NCBI GenBank assembly: GCA_021846285.1
Contig: JAJZCB010000019.1
Coordinates: 1 to 48,037 of the forward strand
Direction: 5' to 3'
From: Bacillota bacterium
Lineage (GTDB): Bacteria; Bacillota; Bacilli; Alicyclobacillales; SLC66
DNA length: 48,037 bases
Shown here piece by piece: positions 35,204 through 43,223 of the stretch. Numbering within the stretch: position 1 is the first letter of the stretch; each line of letters opens with the position of its first letter. The notes beneath the pieces were generated by a model that saw only the letters and a list, made by a program, of their open reading frames with translations, made no database searches and had not been told where the DNA came from. The translations under genes were made by a program, and so were the position numbers.

Positions 35204-35237
35204 CTTCTGTCGCATTCGCACCCGATAGCGACAGAAG
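35204..35237. repeat. Cassette stem-loop A
   Basis: A perfect 10-bp stem (CTTCTGTCGC with GCGACAGAAG) has a 14-base loop containing CACCCGATA. The loop matches other stem-loops in the array, while the stem has its own sequence. It lies between the GNAT fragment and the next GNAT gene. Confidence 0.75.
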
Positions 35238-35324
35238 CTAAAATCAAATATTCTGTATCCGTGTCGCCAGAGTAACGAAATTTCTAACAGTTCATTTATT
35301 TGTACGACTTCCGTCGAACGTCCA

Positions 35325-35858
35325 TCAGCGCAGATCGAGGGCGTATAATACCTTGTCATATCGCATAGTACCAACAGCCACAAAACGAGGTAACCGCCCG
35401 TATTCCGTGAATCCCAGAGATCTATACAATTGGGCGGCGCGCTCATTGTCACCACGGAAATCTAGGGTTAGCACCTCAATTTCAGCGCTGACCGCGTTCG
35501 AAATTAACTGACTTATAAGTTGGCGCCCTAAACCACGACCTTGATACCGAGGATCGACTGCTACTTTTTCGATGTCGGCATTAGGGCGATGGGTGGGGCG
35601 ATTGTAGCGCCTCCAGTATCCGAGTCCCGCAAGGTCTGGTCCGACCCAAACCGAAAGCAGGCACGCATCACCGTGCTCACTTGCGGTGGACAACTCCCGA
35701 AGCAGGCAGACCACCTCGTCCGTTGAAGGTGGATCGACCCAACCGATTGCCGCACCGTTTGAAACGAGCTGCTGTATAAGCCGCGCTGCACTCTCGACAA
35801 ATGCAAAGTTTTCAGTATCCCTAACATCAATTGCACGTAATACAATAGACTCTTTCAC
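35325..35858 (-). CDS. GNAT family N-acetyltransferase
   Basis: This protein of about 177 residues has the acetyl-CoA pyrophosphate-binding motif as VDPRYQGRGLGRQLIS, and the downstream AQLYRSLGFTEYGRLPRF block is characteristic. GNAT enzymes acetylate amino groups on small molecules or proteins. The substrate cannot be inferred. The frame opens with an ATG at 35876, but GGAGGGG precedes a GTG at 35858, which I prefer. Stem-loops flank it on both sides (35204-35237, 35920-35951). Confidence 0.85.
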   Translation of the reverse strand: MKESIVLRAIDVRDTENFAFVESAARLIQQLVSNGAAIGWVDPPSTDEVVCLLRELSTASEHGDACLLSVWVGPDLAGLGYWRRYNRPTHRPNADIEKVAVDPRYQGRGLGRQLISQLISNAVSAEIEVLTLDFRGDNERAAQLYRSLGFTEYGRLPRFVAVGTMRYDKVLYALDLR

Positions 35859-36380
35859 GCGACGCCCCTCCGTCATACCTTTATAATTAGGTTTATCAAT
35901 TTAATACATCGGAGCAGATACTTTGTGTCACATTTCTCCCGATAGAGACAAAACGCCCGTCGCCCAGCACGGAATATTTATCCGATCACACTCCATACAT
36001 AAACCGAACGACTCACCACATGGCGACGTCGTTCGACCCTGCCTGGCGAGAAAAGCACGACGCCCATCCCATGGTCAGTGTAGCACTATTTACAGCGCAT
36101 GCTATCACGGTCGCCGAGGGTCGCCCAGGTCGTCGATCACGTTAATGGGACGTTCGACTACGGCCCGCCGCCACCCCATTGCAAGAGCGGGCGCGTACGC
36201 GATTCTCCTCCGCCTGGTGGTGGTTGAATGTGCAAATCGAATTGTCAGACTTCAGTGACCAAGGGAAAGTAGTCGGTGCGGAACTGCAACAACGATGATG
36301 AATATTTATTCTCGCTGATTCACCGGATCATATGGGATATTCGCCTCCTTTAGAGACAGAACACATGGTTGATGTAGCGG
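35859..36380. other. Gap with a stem-loop and otherwise decayed sequence
   Basis: Apart from the stem-loop near 35920-35951, the stretch has no convincing gene. On the reverse strand a short frame ends in RRAVVERPINVIDDLGDPRRP near 36109, which reads like a protein C-terminus but has no identifiable start or partner. It may be the end of a lost gene. Confidence 0.35.
35920..35951. repeat. Cassette stem-loop B
   Basis: TTTGTGTC and GAGACAAA form an 8-bp stem with one mismatch around a loop with TCTCCCGATA. The loop matches the CCCGATA of the other family members. It separates the NUDIX and GNAT genes. Confidence 0.55.
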
Positions 36381-36851
36381 TTATCTGTACACCCCTTGTC
36401 TCTTTGCAAGCCAGTCCTTTAAAGCATCCTCGTGTGATCCGGCAAACAACGGAGGTACTTCATCCGGAGGAAAGAAAGCCAATTCCAAGGTTTCATCCCC
36501 ATCTACCATAAGCTCCCCACCGATTGGTCTGCATTGAAAGAAGCATAAAATGGTTTGTGCTTTGTCACCATTCGGGAACTCTCCTGAATACTTCGAATAA
36601 ACACCAATCAAATGCTCGACTTCAACGGTCAATCCCGTTTCCTCATAAATTTCCCGTTTTGCAGTTTCCTCAATAGACTCCCCAAGTTCCATAGCACCAC
36701 CTGGGAACCCCCACTGGTTTCGGTCACCACGCTTTTGCAGTAGAACCTCGCCTCTCTCGTTATAAACGATGCCTCCAGAAAAGTTGAGGAATATCAAATC
36801 ATGCCCGACTTTTCCACGAATGTAACGAATGTAATCCTTGTTTGTAGACAT
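36381..36851 (-). CDS. NUDIX hydrolase
   Basis: This 156-residue protein has a complete NUDIX box, GGAMELGESIEE plus REIYEETGL (about residues 60-82). That motif binds the metal and positions the water that cleaves a diphosphate linked to another moiety. Preceding QKRGDRNQWGFPGG and following YSKYSGEFPNGDKAQ segments fit housekeeping or damage-nucleotide NUDIX enzymes, but the substrate is open. GGGAGG before the ATG at 36851 fixes the start nine codons inside the open frame. It lies in the minus-strand array with a stem-loop upstream. Confidence 0.9.
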   Translation of the reverse strand: MSTNKDYIRYIRGKVGHDLIFLNFSGGIVYNERGEVLLQKRGDRNQWGFPGGAMELGESIEETAKREIYEETGLTVEVEHLIGVYSKYSGEFPNGDKAQTILCFFQCRPIGGELMVDGDETLELAFFPPDEVPPLFAGSHEDALKDWLAKRQGVYR

Positions 36852-36910
36852 ATGAGCCTCCCATATGTAGTCAGACATTCAATTCAGCAAGTTCAATTAC
36901 GTTCCTGGAC

Positions 36911-36985
36911 ATTCCTGCCCGATAGCGACGCAAGACCTTTCGTTCGACAGCCTTTGCGTCATTTAGGCACCCGATAGTGACATAA
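36911..36985. repeat. Cassette stem-loop C (double unit)
   Basis: The 55-base core (36911-36965) differs from the one at 44008-44062 at a single position. It contains ATTCCTGCCCGATAGCG, then an 8-pair stem GACGCAAG with TTTGCGTC. A second CACCCGATAGTGAC follows at once, so two units are joined. It lies between the NUDIX gene and the lipoprotein gene. Confidence 0.8.
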
Positions 36986-37017
36986 ACGTAGCTATTTATC
37001 ATACAAAAAGACAACAG

Positions 37018-37383
37018 TCAAGGCTTCTGTGTCCCAACAGCATTCGCTTTCACGAATGTACCGTTCTTTAACTTCACAGCTACCGCTTTGCTGGTGTTTG
37101 CTCGTAGGATCGAAAATACTTGAACTGCATTTTTATTGTTTGTTTCCCATCCAGACGAGCCTTGAGAGGAACTCCAAGAAAAATTCCAAAGAGGATGCGA
37201 GACATTCGTCACCTTTTGAGCAGGAGATATCACGTAATATTCAGTGGGTTTCCCCAGACGGTAATAGCTAACCCATGATGGTCTGTTTGGACCTGAATGT
37301 AAGTCCTTTACCGGTTGTTTTGTTTGACCGCAACCCGTCAATAACATCGGGATCATAAGCAATGCGATGCTGAATTTCTTCAT
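37018..37383 (-). CDS. Small predicted lipoprotein
   Basis: This 121-residue protein begins with a lipoprotein signal, MKKFSIALLMIPMLLTGCG, where Cys18 would be lipidated and anchored to the outer face of the membrane. The mature part is rich in Ser, Asn and Lys with several Trp and Tyr residues (WVSYYRLG, WNFSWSSSQ). I do not recognise a family. AAGGTGAA precedes the ATG. It sits between unrelated enzyme genes in the array, downstream of the kinase gene. Confidence 0.75.
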   Translation of the reverse strand: MKKFSIALLMIPMLLTGCGQTKQPVKDLHSGPNRPSWVSYYRLGKPTEYYVISPAQKVTNVSHPLWNFSWSSSQGSSGWETNNKNAVQVFSILRANTSKAVAVKLKNGTFVKANAVGTQKP

Positions 37384-37495
37384 GTTGTGTTCACCTTAGA
37401 TTTAGACGTAACATTTCTCCCTTTGGTTGCAGAGTAAGGTTTCCCAATTGTCTTCGACAAAATTCAAAGCTGTCCCTATGCAGCTAAACTGTCCG

Positions 37496-38026
37496 TTAAT
37501 CCAAATGTCCGACAAGCTCCACCTGGGTATTGTCCTTCAAAACCAATAGTTTGTCTTGATATTGGCGTAGGATGCTTAGGATTTCTGGTTTGCTTTCTCG
37601 CTCAAAACCGGCATTCCAGACAAACATCATCTTGAACATCCGAATGGTTGGCCTGTAGTTTGACTTTTCCATTCCTAATTTCTGTAGGATGAACCGTTTT
37701 ACAATTCTCACTACCCGTTTGTGATAGCCCACATCCAAAAATATAATCAAATCAGCTTTCTGAAAGCCGACGAGAACCCATTTATGATGAGCGCCTTCAA
37801 TAATCCAGGTATCGGAGTTGACTATTTCCGTAAGATATTCGTCCCTCTCTTCATCACTTCTTCTTATGTCGCCAGACTTAGACCGCCTCCACACAACATT
37901 GTCCAATTCGTAGTACGGCACGTTCAATTTAACCGAAAGGGCCTTGGCCAGAGTTGTTTTTCCGCTTCCCACAGACCCAATGATGTGTATTCTGGCTGGA
38001 TAGCCATTGTTGAACAAGACCATCAT
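37496..38026 (-). CDS. P-loop kinase-like protein (FlaR/adenylate-kinase-like)
   Basis: This protein of about 176 residues has Walker A GSVGSGKTTLA, a following YYELDNVVWRR block and Walker-B-like LIIFLD. These fit small kinase-fold proteins often annotated as DNA topology modulation protein FlaR-like. The name is historical and the substrate is unknown. The frame begins with a GTG overlapping the stop of the upstream phosphatase gene, but GGGGGT before the ATG at 38026 marks a more likely start near the conserved IHIIGSVGSGKT. A related kinase lies at 45108-45641. Confidence 0.8.
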   Translation of the reverse strand: MMVLFNNGYPARIHIIGSVGSGKTTLAKALSVKLNVPYYELDNVVWRRSKSGDIRRSDEERDEYLTEIVNSDTWIIEGAHHKWVLVGFQKADLIIFLDVGYHKRVVRIVKRFILQKLGMEKSNYRPTIRMFKMMFVWNAGFERESKPEILSILRQYQDKLLVLKDNTQVELVGHLD

Positions 38027-38067
38027 CAGTTTACCCCCACAATAGCTTCCGACGAACTTATTAGGCA

Positions 38068-38676
38068 CTAGAGGTCATAATCAAAAGGGGACTGGATGCT
38101 CTCAATAGCGCCATTTGATAATTTGAAGATGGTGTTTTGTGAAACCTCTAATTGAAGAGCTTTTGTCTTTTCGAATTTGGCATAGATACCACGCAAAATT
38201 CGACCACTAAGTCCATGTGAAATGGCAATGACTCGCGGGAAATTCTTGATGCTGTCGAGCCAACTTGATACGCGGGTAACTACCATTTCGTAAGTTTCCC
38301 CGTCGGGATTATTGAAGTACCAGTTATATTGGTTCGTATTTGCTAATGCTCCTGGAAACTGCTCCTCGATTTCACTGATTGTTAGCCCATCCCAAGACCC
38401 TAACGAAACCTCGGTGAGGCGGTGATCGATTTTTACTTTACTAAAATCATAGCCCAGGGTATTACATATGATTTGTGCAGTCTGCAAAGTCCTTCCAAGG
38501 GGGCTTGCAATCACTTTCATCCTGGACACGTCATGTACTGTTACGCGGAGCATGTGAGCTACTTCCGATACTTGCTCAACACCGTACTCTGTGAGAGGAG
38601 AATCCAATTGTCCTTGGTAGCGCCCTTTCATGTTAAAGACGGTCTCTCCGTGTCTCACCAGATATATTTCGCTCAA
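38068..38676 (-). CDS. Histidine phosphatase family protein
   Basis: This 202-residue phosphoglycerate-mutase-like protein has the catalytic LVRHGET near the N-terminus (the His is phosphorylated), a second basic motif in SPLGRTLQTAQ, and the late ISHGLSGRILR histidine. These enzymes remove phosphate from sugars, nucleotides or cofactors, and the substrate is not evident. It starts at TTG with AGGAGGG six to seven bases before. The gap upstream (38677-39121) contains a group II intron fragment. Confidence 0.88.
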   Translation of the reverse strand: MSEIYLVRHGETVFNMKGRYQGQLDSPLTEYGVEQVSEVAHMLRVTVHDVSRMKVIASPLGRTLQTAQIICNTLGYDFSKVKIDHRLTEVSLGSWDGLTISEIEEQFPGALANTNQYNWYFNNPDGETYEMVVTRVSSWLDSIKNFPRVIAISHGLSGRILRGIYAKFEKTKALQLEVSQNTIFKLSNGAIESIQSPFDYDL

Positions 38677-38759
38677 ATCATTCCCTCCTATTGACCAAAA
38701 CGATCAACTGAATATTTCCTCTTTGGGCTATTCTTGCGGTGCTACCTTTATGTGACTCC

Positions 38760-38991
38760 AGATGCGGCGCCTTCTAGGTTCAATAGTGTCAGAGCAACCC
38801 GTAGTTACCGTATATGTTGCTAGGGTACAACTACGGTCCCAAATTGTTAAGCTCCGGCACCTTGATCTATCACGGCTACTTAGTCCACAAAATTACTCCT
38901 GTGAACCCAAGACTCGCCACTGGTGACTTGACTTTAGTCTTACCAGGCAGGGTTTTCACCTGCTAAATAACACGACCTTGCCCGGCCGCAC
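38760..38991 (-). mobile_element. 5' fragment of a group II intron
   Basis: On the reverse strand the sequence starts GTGCGGCCGGGCAAGG, the GTGYG start of group II introns. It continues with AGGTGAAAACCCTGCC and other domain-I-like elements (GTGGCGAGTCTTGGGTTCAC). A short hairpin (ACTTG with CAAGT) lies just before the 5' end, as at some intron insertion sites. No reverse transcriptase or domain V is present, so only the 5' part remains. The left boundary at about 38760 is approximate. Confidence 0.5.
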
Positions 38992-39121
38992 CGAAACTTG
39001 AGTTCACAAGTATGATCGAAACGCCAGCCGACAAATATTTTGTCTCCCTCTTGCCGCCACGATACCCGGTCGTTACACTGAGTACATATGGAAATCAATC
39101 CGGGAAAGGGGATGATCCTCA

Positions 39122-39664
39122 GTGGACGGCCGCACCAAGGAGTCCTCCCCTCAGTATGAAATGACGCGGTGGGAGATGATCGACGGCGTCGTGTATGACA
39201 TGTCCCCGCCGCCATCGACGCCGCATCAAAGAGTGAGCGGAAGTCTCCACGCCCTATTTTACGTCTATCTGCAAGGAAAGTCATGTCAAGTATTCCATGC
39301 TCCCTTTGGCGTATGGTTCCGAGTCGAGGATGAAGATGAGCATGTGGAACCGGATATCACGCTCGTCTGTGATCCGGGCAAACTGCAGCACAGGGGTTGC
39401 GTCGGCGTTCCCGACCTGATCGTCGAGATCCTGTCGCCTTCCACATCCGCCAAGGATCGCCGGATCAAGTTGCGCAAATACGAGCGTGAAGGCGTGCGCG
39501 AGTTCTGGATCGTCGACCCGCTCACGGAGTACGTCGAGGTCTACCAACTCGGCGCAGACGACAAGTATGCAGAACCCGATGTATACGAAAATACGGCGAC
39601 TCTCCAGGTCGGCATATTCCCCGACCTCGCCATCGATTTGAAGCAGGTGTTCACTACCCCGTAG
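39122..39664 (+). CDS. Uma2-family (DUF820) restriction-endonuclease-fold protein, copy 1
   Basis: This 180-residue protein has the PD-(D/E)XK-like core of the family: EPDITLVCD, then VPDLIVEILSPSTSAKDRRIKLRKY with the catalytic Asp, Glu and Lys. Uma2 proteins are common in cyanobacteria and some Firmicutes. A nuclease function is predicted from fold only. It begins at GTG after GGGAAAGGGGATG. A near copy follows 602 bases on. Both lie on the plus strand between the two minus-strand runs of the array. Confidence 0.85.
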   Translation: MDGRTKESSPQYEMTRWEMIDGVVYDMSPPPSTPHQRVSGSLHALFYVYLQGKSCQVFHAPFGVWFRVEDEDEHVEPDITLVCDPGKLQHRGCVGVPDLIVEILSPSTSAKDRRIKLRKYEREGVREFWIVDPLTEYVEVYQLGADDKYAEPDVYENTATLQVGIFPDLAIDLKQVFTTP

Positions 39665-39723
39665 GGCGTGCAGAGGTCAGCGAGTACATCTGGAAATCAA
39701 TCCGGGAAAGGGAATGATCCTCA

Positions 39724-40266
39724 GTGGCCGACCGCACCAAGGAGTCCTCCCCTCAGTATGAAATGACGCGGTGGGAGATGATCGACGGCGTCGTGTATGA
39801 CATGTCCCCGCCGCCATCGACGCCGCATCAGAGAGTGAGCGGTAACCTGTACGCCTTCTTTCACACCTATCTGCGCGGCAAGCCATGTCAGGTATTCCAC
39901 CCGCCATTCGGCGTATGGTTCCGATTCGAAGATGAAGATGAGCATGTGGAACCGGATATCACGCTCGTCTGTGATCCGGGAAAACTGCAGCACAGGGGTT
40001 GCGTCGGCGTTCCCGACCTGATCGTCGAGATCCTGTCGCCTTCCACGTCCGCCAAGGATCGCCGGATCAAGCTGCGCAAATACGAGCGTGAAGGCGTGCG
40101 CGAGTTCTGGATCGTCGACCCGCTCACGGAGTACGTCGAGGTCTACCAACTCGGCGCAGACGACAAGTATGCAGAACCCGATGTGTACGAAAATACGGCG
40201 ACTCTCCAGGTCGGCATATTTCCCGACCTGGCCATCGATTTGAAGCAGGTGTTCACGACCCCGTAG
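39724..40266 (+). CDS. Uma2-family (DUF820) restriction-endonuclease-fold protein, copy 2
   Basis: This 180-residue protein is nearly identical to the upstream copy in both its first 40 and last 100 residues, including all core residues. Most differences lie between about residues 40 and 68 (NLYAFFHTYLRGKPC here, SLHALFYVYLQGKSC in copy 1). The upstream 40 bases with the ribosome site are also duplicated. The pattern fits a recent tandem duplication followed by local divergence or gene conversion. It starts at GTG. Confidence 0.85.
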   Translation: MADRTKESSPQYEMTRWEMIDGVVYDMSPPPSTPHQRVSGNLYAFFHTYLRGKPCQVFHPPFGVWFRFEDEDEHVEPDITLVCDPGKLQHRGCVGVPDLIVEILSPSTSAKDRRIKLRKYEREGVREFWIVDPLTEYVEVYQLGADDKYAEPDVYENTATLQVGIFPDLAIDLKQVFTTP

Positions 40267-40377
40267 GGCGCGCAACTTAGCGCTTCCCGCCGTAGCGGAG
40301 GAGGTTCATCGTTCAAGCATGATAAACTTGATGCAAGCATGGGCAGAGCATGGTTTCAGCGAGAGAAGGTAGAAAGC

Positions 40378-41238
40378 ATGGCGTATCCAGAGGGAATGCG
40401 TGCAATTCCGCGCGAACCTGGTTTCCTGTTGGTCGACGACGAGAAACTGTACTATGAAACGGTCGGTGCGGGTGACCCCGTAGTATTTTGTCACGGGCTG
40501 GGGGGCAACGGCGGCATTTGGTATCAACAAGTGGCGGCATTCGCTAGCCAATATCAAGTCGTCGTCTGGGACCAACGCGGCTTCGGCAGATCGACAGACA
40601 ATGCGCGCAAGTGCAGTCCGGCCACCGCAGTGAAGGATTTGCGTCGCCTGCTCGATCATCTTGGCATTGACCGAGCTCATCTCATAGGTCAGTCGATGGG
40701 TGGTTGGGCGGCATTAGGTTTTGCGGTGGAAGCGCCTGATCGAGTTCGCTCCCTCACATTGGCTTCCACAACCGCCGGAATTCCCCTGCCGCCAGAAATC
40801 GTCCACAGTGCTGTTCAGAGACTCGCCCCTGACCGACAGGAAACTCAGTTCCTGGGGCTGCATCCAGCCATAGACGAGCGTCTGTCCGAACGAGATCTTG
40901 CGCTTTCCTACCTCTACCAAGTGATCGGCAGTTTTGGCGCGGAACGCTCCAATGCAGCCATGATGGCGAAGCTTCTGGCAACCGCGTATGATTCTGACCG
41001 GATTGCCAAGGTTGATTGCCCGGTTCTGTTCGTCTTCGGTGAGAATGATCAGACCATCCCCGCGCCACTGATCAGGGTTTTGGCAGCATCTGTGCGTGGA
41101 GCGCTGACTGTAGAAATACCAGAGGCCGGACATTCTCCATATTTTGAATCAGCGTCCACATGGAACACCATCGTGAAACGCTTCTTGGAGAACCGGACCG
41201 TTCCCTCACCAGAATCACTCATCCGCGGCCTGTGGTGA
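40378..41238 (+). CDS. Alpha/beta hydrolase
   Basis: This protein of about 286 residues has an oxyanion region FCHGLGG, nucleophile elbow GQSMGG with S106, a likely acid in FGENDQTIP and the catalytic His in PEAGHSPYF. It is cytosolic, with no signal peptide. The substrate is unknown; esterases, lactonases and C-C hydrolases share this pattern. I chose the ATG at 40378, preceded by AAGGT, over the ATG at 40339. It is a plus-strand gene following the Uma2 pair. Confidence 0.85.
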   Translation: MAYPEGMRAIPREPGFLLVDDEKLYYETVGAGDPVVFCHGLGGNGGIWYQQVAAFASQYQVVVWDQRGFGRSTDNARKCSPATAVKDLRRLLDHLGIDRAHLIGQSMGGWAALGFAVEAPDRVRSLTLASTTAGIPLPPEIVHSAVQRLAPDRQETQFLGLHPAIDERLSERDLALSYLYQVIGSFGAERSNAAMMAKLLATAYDSDRIAKVDCPVLFVFGENDQTIPAPLIRVLAASVRGALTVEIPEAGHSPYFESASTWNTIVKRFLENRTVPSPESLIRGLW

Positions 41239-41348
41239 GCGTTGTCGGCAGATAGGCTTGATTTAATGATCGTAACGATGCCAGAGCATCAAAACGGGTG
41301 GGTCATCGTGGCCAATCCGACAGAAACTTCTTCCCTGCCGTAGTGTAC

Positions 41349-41657
41349 TTATGGTGACATCCAAAGTGGGCGTAAACACACGTCGACTCGGCGCTCATCG
41401 ACTGTCAGCCAAGCCCCGCCATTCATGATCCCGCAACCCCAGCCCCCAATGTCAGAAACTTGACCCGGCCACCCCAGTTGCCGGATATCGTCCGGTGTAA
41501 ATCGGCCGCGATAGTAAATGGCAAAATCAAAATCGCGATCAAGATGATGGTCTCCCGTCACACGGGACCCGCCGAGCGCGACGGCGCATACTCCTGGAAC
41601 GCCAGCGAGACGCTGCGCCACATAATCGACGAATTGCTCGTCAGCGGAATTTCCCAT
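41349..41657 (-). pseudogene. Truncated nucleotidyltransferase
   Basis: About 102 residues carry the nucleotidyltransferase core VALGGSRVTGDHHLDRDFDFAIYY, with the GGS and DxD motifs, and the next strand up to DERRVDV. The protein then ends in about eight unrelated residues, while family members normally continue for another 100-150. No continuation appears in the next 100 bases. The active site is present but the remainder of the fold is missing. Confidence 0.6.
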
Positions 41658-41744
41658 CATGTCACCACTATCCGAATGGCTTCTATTCTCGGTGGGGAAT
41701 CCCGTGTGTTAGAAGATTCTTCGACCTTTTTAGAGCGTTCTCCT

Positions 41745-41818
41745 GCCCAAAAACGCATCAACGGTTAAGGCCCATTCTTTTCCTGCCCGAATGCGCCGCC
41801 GTTATGCGCAATAAGGCG
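41745..41818. repeat. Cassette stem-loop D (two units)
   Basis: Two TCCTGCCC-containing short palindromes lie in tandem: GCGTT...AACGC around TCCTGCCC, and TGCGC...GCGCA next to TCCTGCCCGAA. They begin two bases after the GrpB gene stop on the minus strand and end near the truncated nucleotidyltransferase gene. Confidence 0.6.
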
Positions 41819-41819
41819 A

Positions 41820-42329
41820 TTAGTCTTGCCACCCGGCTAATTGCAGCATTTCTTTTATAAATTCAGCCTTGCTATTGGTGTACGAGACACGGTCATTACG
41901 AAATCGTTGAGCGAGTTCTTGCCTTAGTTCACCGTACTCGTTTGCTTCGTCGGGGTGGCTTCTCAAGTACTCTCGAAACAAGATATGCCGCTTCAATTCT
42001 GCATTGCTTGTCTCGCAAACATACAGATGATGTGGAGGTAAGCCATCCGGCGAAGCAAAGGCTGCACGCCCTGAAATACCCAAGTCACCTTGATGAATAT
42101 AGCCAATGGATTCCAATCTCTGAATGGCGATAAGCACCTCAGCCTGGGAGTTGACTACAACATCCATATCGATGATCGGTTTAGCTGATAAGCCTGGAAA
42201 CGACGTACTGCCTACATGCTCTATTGCAACAACGATGTCCGTAAGGACTGGAGTTACGAAGTTCCGAACCATTTCAAACATAGAAACCCAACTTGGATTG
42301 TATTCAACTATTCTTATTGGTTCCACCAT
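41820..42329 (-). CDS. GrpB family protein
   Basis: This 169-residue protein is a typical GrpB (UPF0157) member. It begins IRIVEYNPSWVSMFE and has the IEHVGSTSFPGLSAKPIIDMDVVV block, then LPPHHLYVC. The fold belongs to the nucleotidyltransferase superfamily, with the GST and DxD positions visible. Function is not firmly known, and some relatives are associated with coenzyme A metabolism. It sits in the second minus-strand run of short unrelated genes, with the stem-loop pair directly after its stop. Confidence 0.9.
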   Translation of the reverse strand: MVEPIRIVEYNPSWVSMFEMVRNFVTPVLTDIVVAIEHVGSTSFPGLSAKPIIDMDVVVNSQAEVLIAIQRLESIGYIHQGDLGISGRAAFASPDGLPPHHLYVCETSNAELKRHILFREYLRSHPDEANEYGELRQELAQRFRNDRVSYTNSKAEFIKEMLQLAGWQD

Positions 42330-42366
42330 AGGTCCTCCAAACGTCAGTGTTCCTCTACTCTTCTCT

Positions 42367-42510
42367 CTATGATCTCTCTGATGTCCAAGAAATGACTAAA
42401 TCGCGGGCTTCCTGAAGATCAGCACCCGTTAGTGCGATAAACTCGGCGGTCTTAAATGGCGGATAATCGCCCAAAAAGTAGTGAGAGTGGAAGTGAGAGC
42501 GCAGTACCAT
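42367..42510 (-). CDS. Small hypothetical ORF (47 residues)
   Basis: I do not recognise this ORF. It starts MVLRSHFHSHYFLGDYPP and contains a helix-like stretch, FIALTGADLQEARDLVISW. Composition is protein-like and it fills the gap between the GNAT and GrpB genes on the same strand. No good ribosome site precedes it, so it may be the tail of a lost gene rather than an active one. Confidence 0.35.
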   Translation of the reverse strand: MVLRSHFHSHYFLGDYPPFKTAEFIALTGADLQEARDLVISWTSERS

Positions 42511-42546
42511 GACCTACGGGACTCGTGAGCTATATGTTTATTCGAG

Positions 42547-43032
42547 TTACAGCTTTAATACTGTTACTAGCTCATTTTCGTCGATCTTCTCACCGTTATC
42601 TCGAAACCCGAAGCTTTCGTAGAATTTTTTAGCAGTAATGTTGCTGGAAACATACGGTATCCAACAACATTCAGCAGGTCCTACTGGAAATGTACGTATG
42701 TACTCCAATACTTTTCGCATAGCCTCCCTACCATAGCCCATTTGCTGGTACTTCTCATCAATCATTAAGCGTAGTACGCTATAAGTGTTATTGTCCTTAG
42801 CTATTTGCGGAAGTTCGTAACTAGTAATGCCATAAACAATCAAAACAAAGCCGACCATCTGTTCATCAGCATAAATCGCGAAAGGAAGTGGATTTCCTCC
42901 ATTTGAAACAAGAATATAACACGTGGCAATACTTGACAGATTTGATGCAACAAAACGCAACTGGTCGGCTGAAACTTTTAACGAGAATAGTTCGCGTCGG
43001 TTATCCAATGTGATTTTTCTGAGTGTAACCAT
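42547..43032 (-). CDS. GNAT acetyltransferase (spermidine-acetyltransferase-like)
   Basis: This protein of about 161 residues begins MVTLRKITLDNRRELFSLKV and has the acetyl-CoA-binding segment MIDEKYQQMGYGREAMRKVLEY and the final AKKFYESFGFRDNGE, as in BltD-like polyamine or small-amine acetyltransferases. The specific substrate is not certain. GGGAGGA lies before the ATG at 43032, about 15 codons inside the open frame. A stem-loop of the array lies about 50 bases upstream. Confidence 0.85.
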   Translation of the reverse strand: MVTLRKITLDNRRELFSLKVSADQLRFVASNLSSIATCYILVSNGGNPLPFAIYADEQMVGFVLIVYGITSYELPQIAKDNNTYSVLRLMIDEKYQQMGYGREAMRKVLEYIRTFPVGPAECCWIPYVSSNITAKKFYESFGFRDNGEKIDENELVTVLKL

Positions 43033-43082
43033 GTTAAATTGCTCCTCCCAGAAACCAAATGACTTCTGTCTAATCATTCCAC

Positions 43083-43117
43083 TGCGTCTTGGTTATTCCT
43101 GCCCATAAACGACGCAA
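43083..43117. repeat. Cassette stem-loop E
   Basis: A 6-bp stem, TGCGTC with GACGCA, surrounds a loop that contains ATTCCTGCCCATAAAC. It belongs to the same family as the other array hairpins and lies between the GNAT and alpha/beta hydrolase genes. Confidence 0.65.
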
Positions 43118-43223
43118 TCGTGCACATCCAACGTGTATGTTTATGTATCAAAAAATCCAGTCCGTCTTGGATGCCTGCCTGCCCCCACAAGTTCAATGAC
43201 CATTAATCAGAGTTTCACGAAGT

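Noticed and set aside
38940-39284. A 114-codon minus-strand frame in the Uma2 upstream region
   Set aside because: It overlaps the intron fragment and the antisense of the first Uma2 gene, and its tail is repeated simply because the DNA is duplicated.
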